This document shows positions 1-8,782 of a DNA stretch of 64,000 nt, one piece after another. Made by a program: the position numbers and the translations under genes. The notes below the pieces were generated by a model. It did no database searches. It was not told where the DNA came from and worked only from the letters and a program-made list of their open reading frames with translations. The stretch covers positions 5,642,001 to 5,706,000 of the forward strand of contig NZ_AP022610.1 of the NCBI RefSeq assembly GCF_010729665.1, written 5' to 3'. Each line of letters starts with the position of its first letter. Position 1 is the first letter of the stretch. Origin of the DNA: Mycolicibacterium madagascariense. Lineage in GTDB: Bacteria; Actinomycetota; Actinomycetes; Mycobacteriales; Mycobacteriaceae.

Positions 1-1052
1 ACGGACTGCTGACCCGCGGCCGCCAGGGGCACCCGATCGGCGCCGGCGACGAGCACGCGGTCCGCCCCCTCGGTCCGCAGGGTGGCGCTCACCGCGTCAC
101 CGGCCGCGGTGGTGGCGGTCCGGGTCGGGCCCGGGGCCGCACCCACGTCGTCCGGGACGAGGAGCGCCATGCCCGCGGCGATGATCGCGAGTCCGGCGGC
201 CACCCCCCAGGTCAGACGGCGTTTGGCCGTCGACCCCGGCGCCCAGCGGGCGGGCCACAGGAAGACGACCAGCACGGGGATCGCGTACAGCAGCCAGCCG
301 ATGACCTCGATCAGCCGTGGGTCCGCGGGGATCCCGAACATGCCCGTCACGATCGCGCCGAGGAACGACTGCGTCGGCATCCAGGACGAGAAGTCGAAGG
401 TGCGCGCCTGGCCGACCTCGATCCAGCCGGCCTCGTGGGCCGTGCGGAGGCTACTCGCGACGAGACCCGCCGCGATGAAGACCAGGAAGACGCCGGTGAC
501 GCGGAAGAAGCGGCCGAGGTTGAGCTTGAGGCTGCCGAAGTAGATGCCGACGCCGATCGCGACGGCCGTGGCTATCCCCGCGGCGCCGCCGAGGACGGCG
601 AACCAGCGATTGCCGTGGGACGCCTGGGCCGCCGCCAGCAGGAACACCGCGGTCTCAAAGCCCTCCTTGAGCACCGCGAGGAACGCCATCACGGCCAGGG
701 CGAACGCACCACCACCGTTGATCGCGCGCGCGGCGTCGCGTTCCAGCTCGCCCTTCATCCGAAAGGCGTTGCGGTTCATCCACAGGATCATCGTGGTCAC
801 GAAGACCACGGCGATGGCGCCGATGACCGTCTCGAGCATCTCCTGCTGGCGCTGCGGCAGCGACGCGGACAACAACTCCAGTCCGACGCCGACGCCGACG
901 CTGATCAGCACGGCGAGGCCGACACCAGCGAACATCGGGCGGACGGGGTTGCCGTTGCGGGCGAGGAAGGCACCGATGATGCTGACGATGAGCGCGGCCT
1001 CGAGGCCCTCCCGCAGACCGATGAGGAACGTGCCCACGAAGATGCCCTGCAC
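1..1052 (-). CDS. efeU: EfeU/FTR1-type iron permease (partial, 3' end outside window)
   Basis: An open frame runs on the minus strand from a GTG at 1052 off the window edge, about 350 codons. The product is a multi-pass membrane protein of the FTR1/EfeU family, which imports ferric or ferrous iron across the cytoplasmic membrane. Visible family marks are the REGLE motif near residue 13 (LREGLEAALIV) and a second acidic motif, LKEGFETAVFL, about 110 residues later, both in hydrophobic helices. A GGGAG Shine-Dalgarno lies 5 nt before the GTG. An IdeR-like box sits just upstream at 1081-1099, so iron repression is likely. EfeO and EfeB partners would be expected beyond the left edge; that part is inference. 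Confidence 0.85.
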   Translation of the reverse strand, partial: MQGIFVGTFLIGLREGLEAALIVSIIGAFLARNGNPVRPMFAGVGLAVLISVGVGVGLELLSASLPQRQQEMLETVIGAIAVVFVTTMILWMNRNAFRMKGELERDAARAINGGGAFALAVMAFLAVLKEGFETAVFLLAAAQASHGNRWFAVLGGAAGIATAVAIGVGIYFGSLKLNLGRFFRVTGVFLVFIAAGLVASSLRTAHEAGWIEVGQARTFDFSSWMPTQSFLGAIVTGMFGIPADPRLIEVIGWLLYAIPVLVVFLWPARWAPGSTAKRRLTWGVAAGLAIIAAGMALLVPDDVGAAPGPTRTATTAAGDAVSATLRTEGADRVLVAGADRVPLAAAGQQS

Positions 1053-1080
1053 GTGTCTCCCGTCGTTGACTGACCGGAGG

Positions 1081-1099
1081 TTAGGTTAGGCTTGCCGAT
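1081..1099. promoter_or_regulatory. IdeR/DtxR iron box upstream of efeU
   Basis: The 19-mer TTAGGTTAGGCTTGCCGAT matches the IdeR consensus TTAGGTTAGGCTAACCTAA at 15 of 19 positions, with the left 12 bases perfect. It lies 29 bp upstream of the efeU start codon, where iron-loaded IdeR would block transcription. Assignment rests on consensus match and context. Confidence 0.75.
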
Positions 1100-1169
1100 A
1101 CTTCAACCAACAGGGCAGCGTCGCGATCCGCAGGCGATCCACAGCATTTCGTCCAGGCAAGGCCCAGCG

Positions 1170-1535
1170 TCAGCTCGCCGCGTCGGCGCTCCGGTCCAGG
1201 GCGACGCGCTCGGAGTGCTCGACCTCCATGCCGAACTGCATCAGGGCCCGCACGACGGGCTGGCACGCGTGGCCCAGATCGGTCAGCACGTACTCGCAGC
1301 GCGTCCCGTACGACGCCTGGTAGGGCCGCTTGTACATCAGCCCGGCGGCGACGAACTCCTTGAGTCGAACCGACGCCGTCATGCTCGAGAGTCCCGCCCT
1401 GGCGACGAGGTCGTCGAACCGGCGCGCGCCGAGGAACGCCTCCCGGAGCAGCGTCATCGCCGAACGGGTGCCGATCAACTCCAACGCGACCTCCATGGGG
1501 CACCTCTCGGTACCGGTCGCCCACTCGCCAGCCAT
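1170..1535 (-). CDS. HxlR-family winged-helix transcriptional regulator
   Basis: A 121-residue protein with the HxlR layout: an N-terminal CPM motif (Cys12) followed by ALELIGTRSAMTLLREAFLGARRFDDLVARAGLS in the recognition region and YVLTDLG in the wing. Family members sense redox or electrophilic stress, often through the conserved cysteine, and commonly control flavin oxidoreductases. The gene lies 75 bp downstream of the azoreductase gene on the same strand, so it may be co-transcribed with and regulate it; this link is inferred from position only. Confidence 0.85.
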   Translation of the reverse strand: MAGEWATGTERCPMEVALELIGTRSAMTLLREAFLGARRFDDLVARAGLSSMTASVRLKEFVAAGLMYKRPYQASYGTRCEYVLTDLGHACQPVVRALMQFGMEVEHSERVALDRSADAAS

Positions 1536-1610
1536 GCCGCCGAGGCTACGGAGGACACGCCGTCGATCACCCGCCCAAACGGTCGCCCACAGAACACTCC
1601 AAGCGATTGC

Positions 1611-2246
1611 CTATCGGTTGGCCAGCGCCTCGAGTTCCGCACGCGCCCTGGCCAACCCGGCCTGCTGCTCGGCCACGAACTCCCCCATCGCTGGAATGCG
1701 TTGGGCCAGAGTCAGTTCGGCGACCACGAAGGTGACCCGCATGCCGAGCGCCGCGCCGAGCACCTGGTTGAGCACGGGCGTCACGAAGTCCAGCCCGGCG
1801 CCGGGCGTCCCCGGACCGTAGCGGTCGCCACGGCTGCACACGACCACCACCGGCTTGCCCGCCAGCGGCAGCGTGGGTTCGTCATAGGGGGCCGTCACGC
1901 CCGGCACGTGCAGGTAGTCCAGCCACGCCTTCAGGGTCGAGGGCACCGTCCACTGATACATGGGCGCGCCGATGACGATCGTGTCGGCGGCCATCGCCTC
2001 GGCGATCAGCGCCTGCTGCAGCTCCTCGGCGCGCGGATCGGCCACCTCGCCCGCCAGACGCAGCCGTGGCGCCCAGTGCAGCGCGTTGGTCGGCAGATGG
2101 GGCAGCGGGTCGCGGTGCAGGTCGCGCCGCACCACGGTGTACTCCGCACCCCTGTCCCGCCAGGCGTCCGCGAAGTGCTCGGTGAGCGCGCGGCTCGTCG
2201 AGTGTTGGAGGTCGGCGGAGGAATCGAGCTGCAGCAGTGAGGGCAT
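1611..2246 (-). CDS. azoR: FMN-dependent NADH-azoreductase / flavodoxin-fold quinone reductase
   Basis: A 211-residue flavodoxin-fold protein. The start is set at the ATG at 2246 because MPSLLQLDSSAD begins the first beta strand of the family; upstream in-frame codons have no family likeness. The FMN-binding signature GAPMYQWTVPSTLKAWLDYL resembles the AzoR motif PMYNFxIPSTLKxWxD. Such enzymes reduce azo compounds and quinones with NAD(P)H in the cytoplasm. It is divergent from prfC (116 bp between starts) and precedes the HxlR gene on the same strand. Confidence 0.8.
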   Translation of the reverse strand: MPSLLQLDSSADLQHSTSRALTEHFADAWRDRGAEYTVVRRDLHRDPLPHLPTNALHWAPRLRLAGEVADPRAEELQQALIAEAMAADTIVIGAPMYQWTVPSTLKAWLDYLHVPGVTAPYDEPTLPLAGKPVVVVCSRGDRYGPGTPGAGLDFVTPVLNQVLGAALGMRVTFVVAELTLAQRIPAMGEFVAEQQAGLARARAELEALANR

Positions 2247-2362
2247 GGCCCAATCCTCGCACCGCCCGGTGGGGAAGGGGCGCCGCGAACCGCGTCTGAC
2301 GTGCTGCTCCGCCTGCAGCGATTTATCAGATCGGTCCGCGGGCGAATACCATCGAGGACGCA

Positions 2363-4015
2363 ATGACCGAGGACATCCTTCAGGCGCCCACCGCTGCGAC
2401 GAGCACGGACGGGCCCGCCACGAGCCGCGTGACCGCGGAGGCCCGACGCCGACGGACCTTCGCCGTCATCAGCCACCCCGACGCCGGCAAGTCCACCCTG
2501 ACCGAGGCGCTGGTCCTGCACGCCAACGTCATCACCGAGGCCGGCGCGATCCACGGCAAGGCGGGCCGTCGGGCGACCGTCTCGGACTGGATGGAGATGG
2601 AGAAGGCCCGCGGCATCTCGATCACGTCGACCGCGCTGCAGTTCCCCTACCGCGCCCCCAGCGGACAGGACTGCGTGATCAACCTGCTCGACACCCCGGG
2701 CCACGCCGACTTCTCCGAAGACACCTACCGGGTGCTAACGGCCGTGGACTGCGCGGTCATGCTCATCGACGCGGCCAAGGGCCTGGAACCGCAGACGCTC
2801 AAGCTGTTCGAGGTCTGCCGACTGCGGCGCATCCCGATCATCACCGTCATCAACAAGTGGGACCGGCCCGGCCGCGACCCGCTGGAGCTGATCGACGAGA
2901 TCCAGTCGCGCATCGGCCTGCGGCCCACCCCGCTGACGTGGCCGGTGGGCATCGCCGGGGACTTCAAAGGCGTGCTCGATCGACGCACCGGCAACTTCAT
3001 CCGGTTCACCCGCACCGCGGGCGGCGCCAAGGCCGCGCCCGAGGAGCACATCACCCCCGACCGGGCGCACGCCGCCGCCGGCGACGACTGGGACAACGCG
3101 GTCGAGGAATCCGAACTGCTGTCGGCCGACGGCTCGGACTACGACCAGGACACCTTCCTCGGCTGCGAGACGACGCCGCTCCTATTCACTTCTGCCGCAC
3201 TGAACTTCGGCGTCAACCAGTTGCTCGACGTCCTCGTTCAGCTCGCCCCGGCACCACACGGCCAGCTCGACACCGAGGGCCACCGCCGGCCCGCCGAATC
3301 CCCGTTCAGCGCCTTCGTCTTCAAGGTGCAGGCGGGCATGGACTCCGCACATCGCGACCGCATCGCCTACGCGCGGGTCTGCTCGGGCACCTTCGAACGC
3401 GGCGAGGTGTTGACGCACGCCACGACGGGCAAGCCCTTCGTCACCAAGTACGCGCAGTCGGTGTTCGGGCAGCAGCGTTCGACGCTGGACACCGCATGGC
3501 CGGGTGACGTCATCGGCCTGGCGAACGCGAACGTCCTTCGCCCCGGCGACACCCTCTACCGCGACGTGCCGGTGCAATACCCGCCGATCCCGAGCTTCTC
3601 CCCCGAGCACTTCGCCGTCGCGCGAGGCACGGATCCCAGTAAGCACAAGCAGTTTCGCAAGGGCATCGAACAGCTCGAGCAGGAGGGCGTCGTCCAGGTG
3701 CTGCGTTCGGACCGTCGCGGCGATCAGGCGCCCGTCTTCGCTGCCGTCGGCCCGATGCAGTTCGAGGTGGCCAGCCATCGCATGGCTGCCGAGATGAGCG
3801 CACCGATTTCGCTGGAGTCGCTGCCCTACACCGTGGCGCGGGCCGCCTCCCCGGAGGACGTCGACTTCCTGTCCCGCCAGCCCTCCGTCGAGGTCTTCAC
3901 CAGAACCGACGGCGTCATCCTCGTCCTGTTCTCGACGAAGTGGCGGCTCGAGGGGTTCCAGCGCGACAACCCGAACGTCGTGCTGCAGTCCCTGGTCGCC
4001 GCCGGCGACGACTGA
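2363..4015 (+). CDS. prfC: Peptide chain release factor 3 (RF3)
   Basis: A 550-residue translational GTPase of about the usual RF3 length. The P-loop SHPDAGKST is at about residues 38-46, followed by the switch/G3 motif LDTPGHADF and the G4 motif NKWDRPGRDP typical of PrfC. RF3 removes RF1/RF2 from the ribosome after peptide release. The ATG at 2363 is the first in frame, with a roughly 40-residue variable N-terminal tail before the GTPase domain. The next gene starts 35 bp after the stop on the same strand. Confidence 0.93.
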   Translation: MTEDILQAPTAATSTDGPATSRVTAEARRRRTFAVISHPDAGKSTLTEALVLHANVITEAGAIHGKAGRRATVSDWMEMEKARGISITSTALQFPYRAPSGQDCVINLLDTPGHADFSEDTYRVLTAVDCAVMLIDAAKGLEPQTLKLFEVCRLRRIPIITVINKWDRPGRDPLELIDEIQSRIGLRPTPLTWPVGIAGDFKGVLDRRTGNFIRFTRTAGGAKAAPEEHITPDRAHAAAGDDWDNAVEESELLSADGSDYDQDTFLGCETTPLLFTSAALNFGVNQLLDVLVQLAPAPHGQLDTEGHRRPAESPFSAFVFKVQAGMDSAHRDRIAYARVCSGTFERGEVLTHATTGKPFVTKYAQSVFGQQRSTLDTAWPGDVIGLANANVLRPGDTLYRDVPVQYPPIPSFSPEHFAVARGTDPSKHKQFRKGIEQLEQEGVVQVLRSDRRGDQAPVFAAVGPMQFEVASHRMAAEMSAPISLESLPYTVARAASPEDVDFLSRQPSVEVFTRTDGVILVLFSTKWRLEGFQRDNPNVVLQSLVAAGDD

Positions 4016-4050
4016 CCTCCCAAGAGCTCCGCCGCTACAGTCAGGCGGTG

Positions 4051-5007
4051 GTGTCGGCAACGGTGACGACCTGGCTCCTCGATTCCGACCCGGCATTGCG
4101 CTGGCAGGTCGAGCGAGATCTCCTGCGGCGACCCCCCGAGGTGTGGGAGGCCACGCGGGCGAGCATCGCGACCGAGGGTTTCGGAGCGCGCCTGCTGGCC
4201 CACCAGGACGCCGACGGCCAGTGGGCCGGCGGCGCGTTCTTCCCGGCCGACTTCTCCCCCGAGGAGGAGCAACCGTGGACGGCGACCACCTGGTCGCTCA
4301 ATGCGTTGCGGGAGTGGGGCCTCGACGCCGCGGTACTTCGGGAGCGGCGAACGGCCGAGCTGCTCGCCGCGAACAGTCGGTGGGAGTACGAGGACCTGCC
4401 CTACTGGAGTGGCGAGGTCGACTGCTGCATCAATTCCTGGACCGTCTCGAACGGTCTGTGGCTCGGCGCGGACGTCACCGGACTCGTCGACTGGTTCGTC
4501 GAACACCAACTGCCCGACGGTGGCTGGAACTGCGAATGGGTCGAGGGCTCGACGCGGTCGTCGTTCCACTCGACGCTCAACTCGCTCAAGGGGTTGCTGG
4601 ACTTCGATGCCGCGACCGGCGGCACGGACGCCTCGCGGGCGGCTCGGCAGGCGGGCGAAGAATATCTGTTGCGCCGCAATCTATTTCGTCGACTGTCCAC
4701 CGGGCAGCCGGTGGCGCCCTGGGTCGATCACTTCACCTATCCCATGCGGTGGCGCTACGACGTCCTGAACGCGGCCGACTACTTTCGGCGGGCAGCCCGG
4801 GTCGACGGCACCCCGCCCGACCCGCGGATGGCCGAGGCCATCGCCCTCATCCGCGCCGCAGGCCAACCCGACGGCACCTGGCGACAGGGCGACGTCCAGC
4901 CCGGCCGGATGTGGTTCGACGTCGACGTCCCGGCCGGCGAGCCCTCGAAGTGGTTGACGCTGTTCGCCATTCGCGTGCTGCAGTGGTGGGACGCCTCGCT
5001 GCCGTGA
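4051..5007 (+). CDS. Squalene-cyclase-like alpha/alpha-toroid protein, function unknown
   Basis: About 318 residues from a GTG at 4051 (a second GTG at 4048 is equally possible; longer starts would run into prfC). The sequence has repeated QxxDGxW-type turns, such as HQDADGQWAGG, HQLPDGGWNCEW and GQPDGTWRQGD, which mark the alpha-toroid fold of terpene cyclases and prenyltransferases. I see no DxDD or other clear catalytic aspartate motif of a cyclase, so enzyme activity is unproven. It lies between prfC and the clpP pair, all on the plus strand with short gaps, and may share their transcript. Confidence 0.6.
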   Translation: MSATVTTWLLDSDPALRWQVERDLLRRPPEVWEATRASIATEGFGARLLAHQDADGQWAGGAFFPADFSPEEEQPWTATTWSLNALREWGLDAAVLRERRTAELLAANSRWEYEDLPYWSGEVDCCINSWTVSNGLWLGADVTGLVDWFVEHQLPDGGWNCEWVEGSTRSSFHSTLNSLKGLLDFDAATGGTDASRAARQAGEEYLLRRNLFRRLSTGQPVAPWVDHFTYPMRWRYDVLNAADYFRRAARVDGTPPDPRMAEAIALIRAAGQPDGTWRQGDVQPGRMWFDVDVPAGEPSKWLTLFAIRVLQWWDASLP

Positions 5008-5008
5008 G

Positions 5009-5031
5009 CGGATCCGCCTGCGGCAGATCCG
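5009..5031. repeat. Inverted repeat before the clpP pair
   Basis: CGGATC (5009-5014) and GATCCG (5026-5031) form 6-bp arms around an 11-nt spacer in the 61-bp gap before clpP. It could be an operator or a weak hairpin; the sequence does not decide. It does not fit the CGC-N5-GCG core of known ClgR boxes. Confidence 0.35.
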
Positions 5032-5068
5032 GTGGCGGCCTGGCCGTGCGCGCTGCCATCGTCGAGGC

Positions 5069-5674
5069 ATGACATCGACCACCGTTCCCGATCCCGTCAC
5101 CGAACACCTACTCAATCGCCTGCAGAACCAGCGCATCGTCCAACTCGGCCAGCAGGTCGACGACGCGATCGCCAACACGCTCTGCGCGCAACTCCTGCTG
5201 CTGGCCGAGGACGACCCGCGCCGCGACATCCTCTTCCTGATCAACTCACCGGGCGGATCGGTGTCGGCGGGCCTGGCCATCTACGACACCATGGTCGCCA
5301 TCAAGCCCGACGTCGTCACCGTCGCGATGGGCCTGGCCGCCAGCATGGGCCAGGTACTGCTGGCCGGTGGGACGCCCGGCAAGCGATATGCGTTGCCGCA
5401 CAGCATGATTCTGATGCATCAAGGTTCGGCGGGCGTCCAGGGCACGGCCATCGACGTCGAGATCCAGGCCAAGAACCTGGCACACGTCAAGGCGGTGATG
5501 AACGGTCTCAACAGCACCTTCACCGGCCAGTCGGTGGAGCGCATCGAGGCGGACTCCGACCGCGACCGCTGGTTCACCGCCGAGCAGGCCCGAGAGTACG
5601 GGTTCGTGGACGCGGTGGTGTCGTCGCTCGACGAGATCCGCCCCGCGGGTCGCAACTCGGGGCTCGGGTACTGA
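5069..5674 (+). CDS. clpP: ClpP-family serine protease, first of an accessory pair
   Basis: A 201-residue ClpP subunit. Catalytic Ser92 is in GLAASMGQ, His117 in MHQGS and Asp166 in SDRDRW; the 25- and 49-residue spacings equal those of E. coli ClpP (111/136/185), so it should be active. ClpP forms a tetradecameric barrel that degrades proteins fed by ClpX or ClpC ATPases in the cytoplasm. The stop is 2 bp before the second clpP, so the pair is one operon. The essential mycobacterial clpP1P2 normally sits next to tig/clpX, not near oriC, so this is probably an extra pair like Streptomyces clpP3P4. Confidence 0.9.
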   Translation: MTSTTVPDPVTEHLLNRLQNQRIVQLGQQVDDAIANTLCAQLLLLAEDDPRRDILFLINSPGGSVSAGLAIYDTMVAIKPDVVTVAMGLAASMGQVLLAGGTPGKRYALPHSMILMHQGSAGVQGTAIDVEIQAKNLAHVKAVMNGLNSTFTGQSVERIEADSDRDRWFTAEQAREYGFVDAVVSSLDEIRPAGRNSGLGY

Positions 5675-5676
5675 CC

Positions 5677-6285
5677 ATGGGGCACTACTCGATCCCGAAC
5701 GTGGTGGAGCGCACCGCAGGTGGCGAACGCATCGTCGACGTCTACTCGCGGTTGCTGTCCGACCGCGTGGTCTATCTCGGAACCGAGATCGACGACGACG
5801 TCGCCAACGTCATCGTCGCGCAGCTGCTGCATCTGGAGTCCGACGCCCCCGACCAGCAGATCAGCCTGTACCTCAACTCACCCGGCGGTTCGATGTCGGC
5901 GACCATGGCCATCTACGACACCATGCAGTTCATCCACTCCCCCGTCGCCACGACCTGCGTCGGCCAAGCCGCATCGGGGGCCGCGGTCCTGCTGGCCGGC
6001 GGCGCCGACGGCGAACGTTCGATGTTGCCGCACGCCAGGGCACTGCTGCATCAACCGTCGATCGGCGGTCAGGGAACCATCTCCGACCTGACTCTGCACA
6101 CGAAAGAAGTGTTGCGGGTGCGGGGTCAGATGAACGAGGTCCTAAGCGCTCACACTGGCCAGACCGTCGACACCCTGCTCCGAGACACCGAGCGCGACAA
6201 GGTGTTCACAGCCGAACAGGCGGTGGCTTACGGACTGGCCGACCGCATCGTGCCGCCGCGCAAGGTGCGGTCGGCAGCAGCCTGA
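5677..6285 (+). CDS. clpP: ClpP-family serine protease, second of the accessory pair
   Basis: A 202-residue subunit with an intact triad: Ser100 in VGQAASGAA, His125 in LLHQPSIGG, Asp174 in TERDKVF. The ATG at 5677 is chosen because it lies 2 bp after the preceding clpP stop; the longer in-frame extension overlaps that gene. The N-terminus ([10 protein letters not shown]) is of the ClpP2 type. The two subunits probably assemble into a mixed-ring complex. It converges with the regulator gene, whose stop is 3 bp away. Confidence 0.9.
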   Translation: MGHYSIPNVVERTAGGERIVDVYSRLLSDRVVYLGTEIDDDVANVIVAQLLHLESDAPDQQISLYLNSPGGSMSATMAIYDTMQFIHSPVATTCVGQAASGAAVLLAGGADGERSMLPHARALLHQPSIGGQGTISDLTLHTKEVLRVRGQMNEVLSAHTGQTVDTLLRDTERDKVFTAEQAVAYGLADRIVPPRKVRSAAA

Positions 6286-6288
6286 CGG

Positions 6289-6612
6289 TCAGGCGGCCAG
6301 CAGGACGGGACCCGACGGGCGCGTCGCCGGGGGGCTGACCGCCCGCAGCCGGCGTCCCGTGAGCTGACGATCGCCGGCCCGCAAGAGGTCGACGAGCCGC
6401 AGCCCGAGTGCGCCGCAGATCGATGCGAGCATCTCCGACGACGGCTCCTTGAGACCTCGCTCCACCTCGGACAGGTACTGCGGCGAGATGCCCGCGCGTT
6501 CGGAGACGTCCCCCAGCGTCCGACCCTGCTTCGTGCGCTCGGAGCGGATGGCCTTACCGGCGAGCTCGCGCCACAGCGGTTCGACGTCGGGGGACTCCGG
6601 CTTTGCGGTCAT
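6289..6612 (-). CDS. ClgR/PopR-type XRE-family regulator with C-terminal LAA degron-like end
   Basis: A 107-residue protein with a Cro/C1 helix-turn-helix: TLGDVSERAGISPQYLSEVERGLKEPSSEMLASI is the ClgR/PopR signature. The ATG at 6612 was chosen because the helix-turn-helix begins about 25 residues later and upstream codons show no homology. It ends in GPVLLAA. In Streptomyces, PopR and ClgR activate clpP operons and are degraded by ClpP through their two terminal alanines. The adjacent clpP pair is thus the expected target. The self-limiting loop is inferred. Confidence 0.8.
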   Translation of the reverse strand: MTAKPESPDVEPLWRELAGKAIRSERTKQGRTLGDVSERAGISPQYLSEVERGLKEPSSEMLASICGALGLRLVDLLRAGDRQLTGRRLRAVSPPATRPSGPVLLAA

Positions 6613-6751
6613 GGGCTCACGATAAGGCGCGTCGGGTAGCGCAGGGGTGCTCGTTTCGCCGACAGCAGAGCGACCCGTCGCGCAGAAAATCGGTTGCATC
6701 CGAACACGACTCGCTTCGACCATGGAGGTAGCAAGCTCACAGGGAGGGATC

Positions 6752-6961
6752 GTGCGGAGATACCGCAGAGGCGACAGGGTCACGGCCCGCAGCGGGATAG
6801 CCGGCATGAACACCCCCGACGTGCCCGCCGGCGCGGTGGGGACCATCGTTCGGACGACGCTGCTGGGCCAGCCCAAGACCGTCCACTTCGAGCTGACGAC
6901 CGCCTTCGGGCCCAAGCGGTTCGAGGTGGGCGTGCACCGCAGGCCCGTCGACCTCGTCTAG
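6752..6961 (+). CDS. Small basic SH3-like protein, unknown function
   Basis: A 69-residue protein starting with MRRYRRGDRVTARSGIAG. The GTG at 6752 is preferred over upstream in-frame ATGs because a strong GGGAGGG ribosome site ends 3 nt before it. The pattern GDRV...VPAGAVGTIVR...VHFEL looks like a small SH3-type beta barrel. It is divergent from the ClgR/PopR-like gene, sharing a 139-bp promoter region, and converges on the secreted-protein gene that ends at 6978. No function can be assigned. Confidence 0.6.
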   Translation: MRRYRRGDRVTARSGIAGMNTPDVPAGAVGTIVRTTLLGQPKTVHFELTTAFGPKRFEVGVHRRPVDLV

Positions 6962-6977
6962 CCAGGCCCGCCGACCG

Positions 6978-8564
6978 TTAGCCCGCCGCCGATCCAGCGT
7001 CCGCGTCATCTTTAGTCGTCGGCGAGGTCGTGGACGAGCCATCGTCGTGGGTCTCCGCCTGGCGGCCCGTGCTTGAGGGTGGCGGTGAGAGCTGTTGGTG
7101 CGCAGCCTCATTCGTGGCGGTTGGACCGCCGCTGGTGGTGGCACCGTTCTCGGATTTGATGTTCAGGTGCGCGGTGGGTGTCGAGTCGTCCTCGGTGTCT
7201 TGGTGGACGGTGGGCGTGTCGTCGTCCTCGGTGTCGGTGTCTTGGTGGCGTTGCGCGACGGTGTGTTCTTCCGCGGTCGCCGGTGAACCTTCGTCGTAGG
7301 ACTGATCACCCCCGGCGCCCCGATCGTCCTCGGTGTCGACCCGGGTGGTCGCGTTGGTCCGCGTGCCCGGGCCATGCTGATCCGAGTCCTCACTCGAGGA
7401 GCCGTCATCGGCCGAGTCGTTGCGGCCCGGGTGCTCGGTCACCGCGTCAGAGCTCACCGTGTCAGAGGCCGCCGCCGGAAGTCCGGCCTCGGCCGGCGCG
7501 GCCGCGTGGGCCTGCTCGACAACACCGTCGGCGTTCCTGTCGGTAGCCGCAGCCACCTGCACGGGCTTTCCCGACGCAATTTGGTAGTCGGCGTGGGCCG
7601 AGAACGCATCGATGTCGGCAAATCGGTAGGCATCCCGAGACTCGATCTCTGCAACTCGCAGGTTCTTGACCTTCTCCAGCGCGGCGCGCCACTTCGGGTC
7701 TAGGACGTCGAGGGCGTGCAATTCAGCCTGCGCGGCCTTGAGATCGGACAGCACCTTCTGCCGGTAAGCCTTCTTCTCCGCGAACGCGGCCCGCGTCTTT
7801 TCGGCAACAATCTTCTTCGCCGCTATGTCCGCCTCAGTCGCCGGGACGCTGCCTGGGCCGTTGGCGGCGGCCAGAAGCCTGTCGGCCGCCGCTAGTTTCC
7901 TTCCCGCCACGAAGGCCGCGCCGCCAAAGTAGGTTTCCTCGTCCGACGCGATCCAGGTGTCTACCTCGGCTTGCTCCACCTCGGCCTTCTTCCGCCCGTA
8001 CTGCGGATCGCTCGTCGCGAGCGCGTCAAGCTCTTTGTGTGCCTTCGTCAGCTTTGCTCGTGCCTCGGTCAGGCGTGCCAAGGCCTTGAATTTGCTGTCG
8101 AACGCCCTGTCGACGGCACCCTGCAGATCGCCATCATCGTCGGAGAGCCTCTGCGAACCGTTCACCATGTTGCGTGCCGCGGCAGCGTCGCCGTCGGCCT
8201 TCTTCCCTGCGGCCGCACCGGGCAACAACCGCCGAAACGCCTGGCCCACCGCATCCAGGAACATGCTCAACGGATCCCGAGCGGCCGAGCCCTTCTTGCC
8301 AGTCGAACCGTTGTTGAACACCACGCTGAACGGCTGTCGCGCATGAGCCTGTGCCGTGGGTCCCCACCCAATCGCGATACTCAATGGCGCACTGCTACAT
8401 CCCGACCCCAAGGTGATCCCCGAGACCGACACACACGACGCCTGGGCCACCGCGGACTGACCCAAGCCACCGGAGAACAACAACCCTGAGGTCACCGTGC
8501 CAGCCACCAACGCCTTCGTCCGCTGCGCGGCCCGATTTCCACCCGACACTCGACACTTGGACAC
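6978..8564 (-). CDS. Secreted paralogue A: conserved N-domain with acidic Thr/Asp-rich tail
   Basis: 528 residues from a GTG at 8564, chosen because its paralogue has the matching GTG and both have a purine-rich ribosome site 7 nt upstream. Residues 1-45 are a signal-peptide-like segment ending VAQASC. The next 75 residues (SGITLGSGCSSAP, IGWGPTAQAHARQP, DPLSMF, AFRRLLPG) are nearly identical to the neighbour at 8783. The middle is helical and charged. The C-terminal 150 residues are low complexity and rich in Asp, Thr and Ser, with short repeats of the form QDTEDDxTPT. I do not recognise the family. Export and a surface role are inferred. Confidence 0.65.
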   Translation of the reverse strand: MSKCRVSGGNRAAQRTKALVAGTVTSGLLFSGGLGQSAVAQASCVSVSGITLGSGCSSAPLSIAIGWGPTAQAHARQPFSVVFNNGSTGKKGSAARDPLSMFLDAVGQAFRRLLPGAAAGKKADGDAAAARNMVNGSQRLSDDDGDLQGAVDRAFDSKFKALARLTEARAKLTKAHKELDALATSDPQYGRKKAEVEQAEVDTWIASDEETYFGGAAFVAGRKLAAADRLLAAANGPGSVPATEADIAAKKIVAEKTRAAFAEKKAYRQKVLSDLKAAQAELHALDVLDPKWRAALEKVKNLRVAEIESRDAYRFADIDAFSAHADYQIASGKPVQVAAATDRNADGVVEQAHAAAPAEAGLPAAASDTVSSDAVTEHPGRNDSADDGSSSEDSDQHGPGTRTNATTRVDTEDDRGAGGDQSYDEGSPATAEEHTVAQRHQDTDTEDDDTPTVHQDTEDDSTPTAHLNIKSENGATTSGGPTATNEAAHQQLSPPPSSTGRQAETHDDGSSTTSPTTKDDADAGSAAG

Positions 8565-8782
8565 GTCGACATCCCTTTCATCACCACGCCCACGAGCGGT
8601 CACACCGCCCGATACGGCCGAAAAGCTAAGCGCCGCAACCACCAACGACAACTACGCACTTGCACCCACCGCGTCCGCAGGGCCGGCGTGAGCGCGACCG
8701 GTCGCGTCGAGACCGCCAGCCGAAGCGCTCCCCGGACCGAATCCGTCATCCATTGATGACGGATGGCGACGCGGTGTTCCCA
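8565..8782. repeat. Duplicated flank upstream of paralogue A
   Basis: The stretch before paralogue A resembles the stretch before paralogue B (about 11042-11243). Shared blocks include GGCCGAAAAGCTAAGCG, CAACTACGCACTTGCACCC, GCGACCGGTCGCGTCG and the 20-bp hairpin. Both genes were therefore copied with their promoters. Confidence 0.75.
8743..8762 (-). terminator. Hairpin downstream of paralogue B
   Basis: CCGTCATC-CATT-GATGACGG is a perfect 8-bp stem with a 4-nt loop, 20 bp past the stop of the 8783-11041 gene. No T-run follows, so it may be a terminator or an mRNA-stabilising hairpin. The identical 20-mer recurs at 11211-11230. Confidence 0.55.

Noticed and set aside
5009-5031. ClgR operator upstream of clpP
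   Set aside because: The arms CGGATC/GATCCG do not contain the CGC-N5-GCG core, so only an unassigned inverted repeat is reported.
6613-6751. ClgR-type box in the gap upstream of the regulator (TCGC...GCGA)
   Set aside because: The spacing of 10 does not fit the known site and the match is expected by chance in GC-rich DNA.
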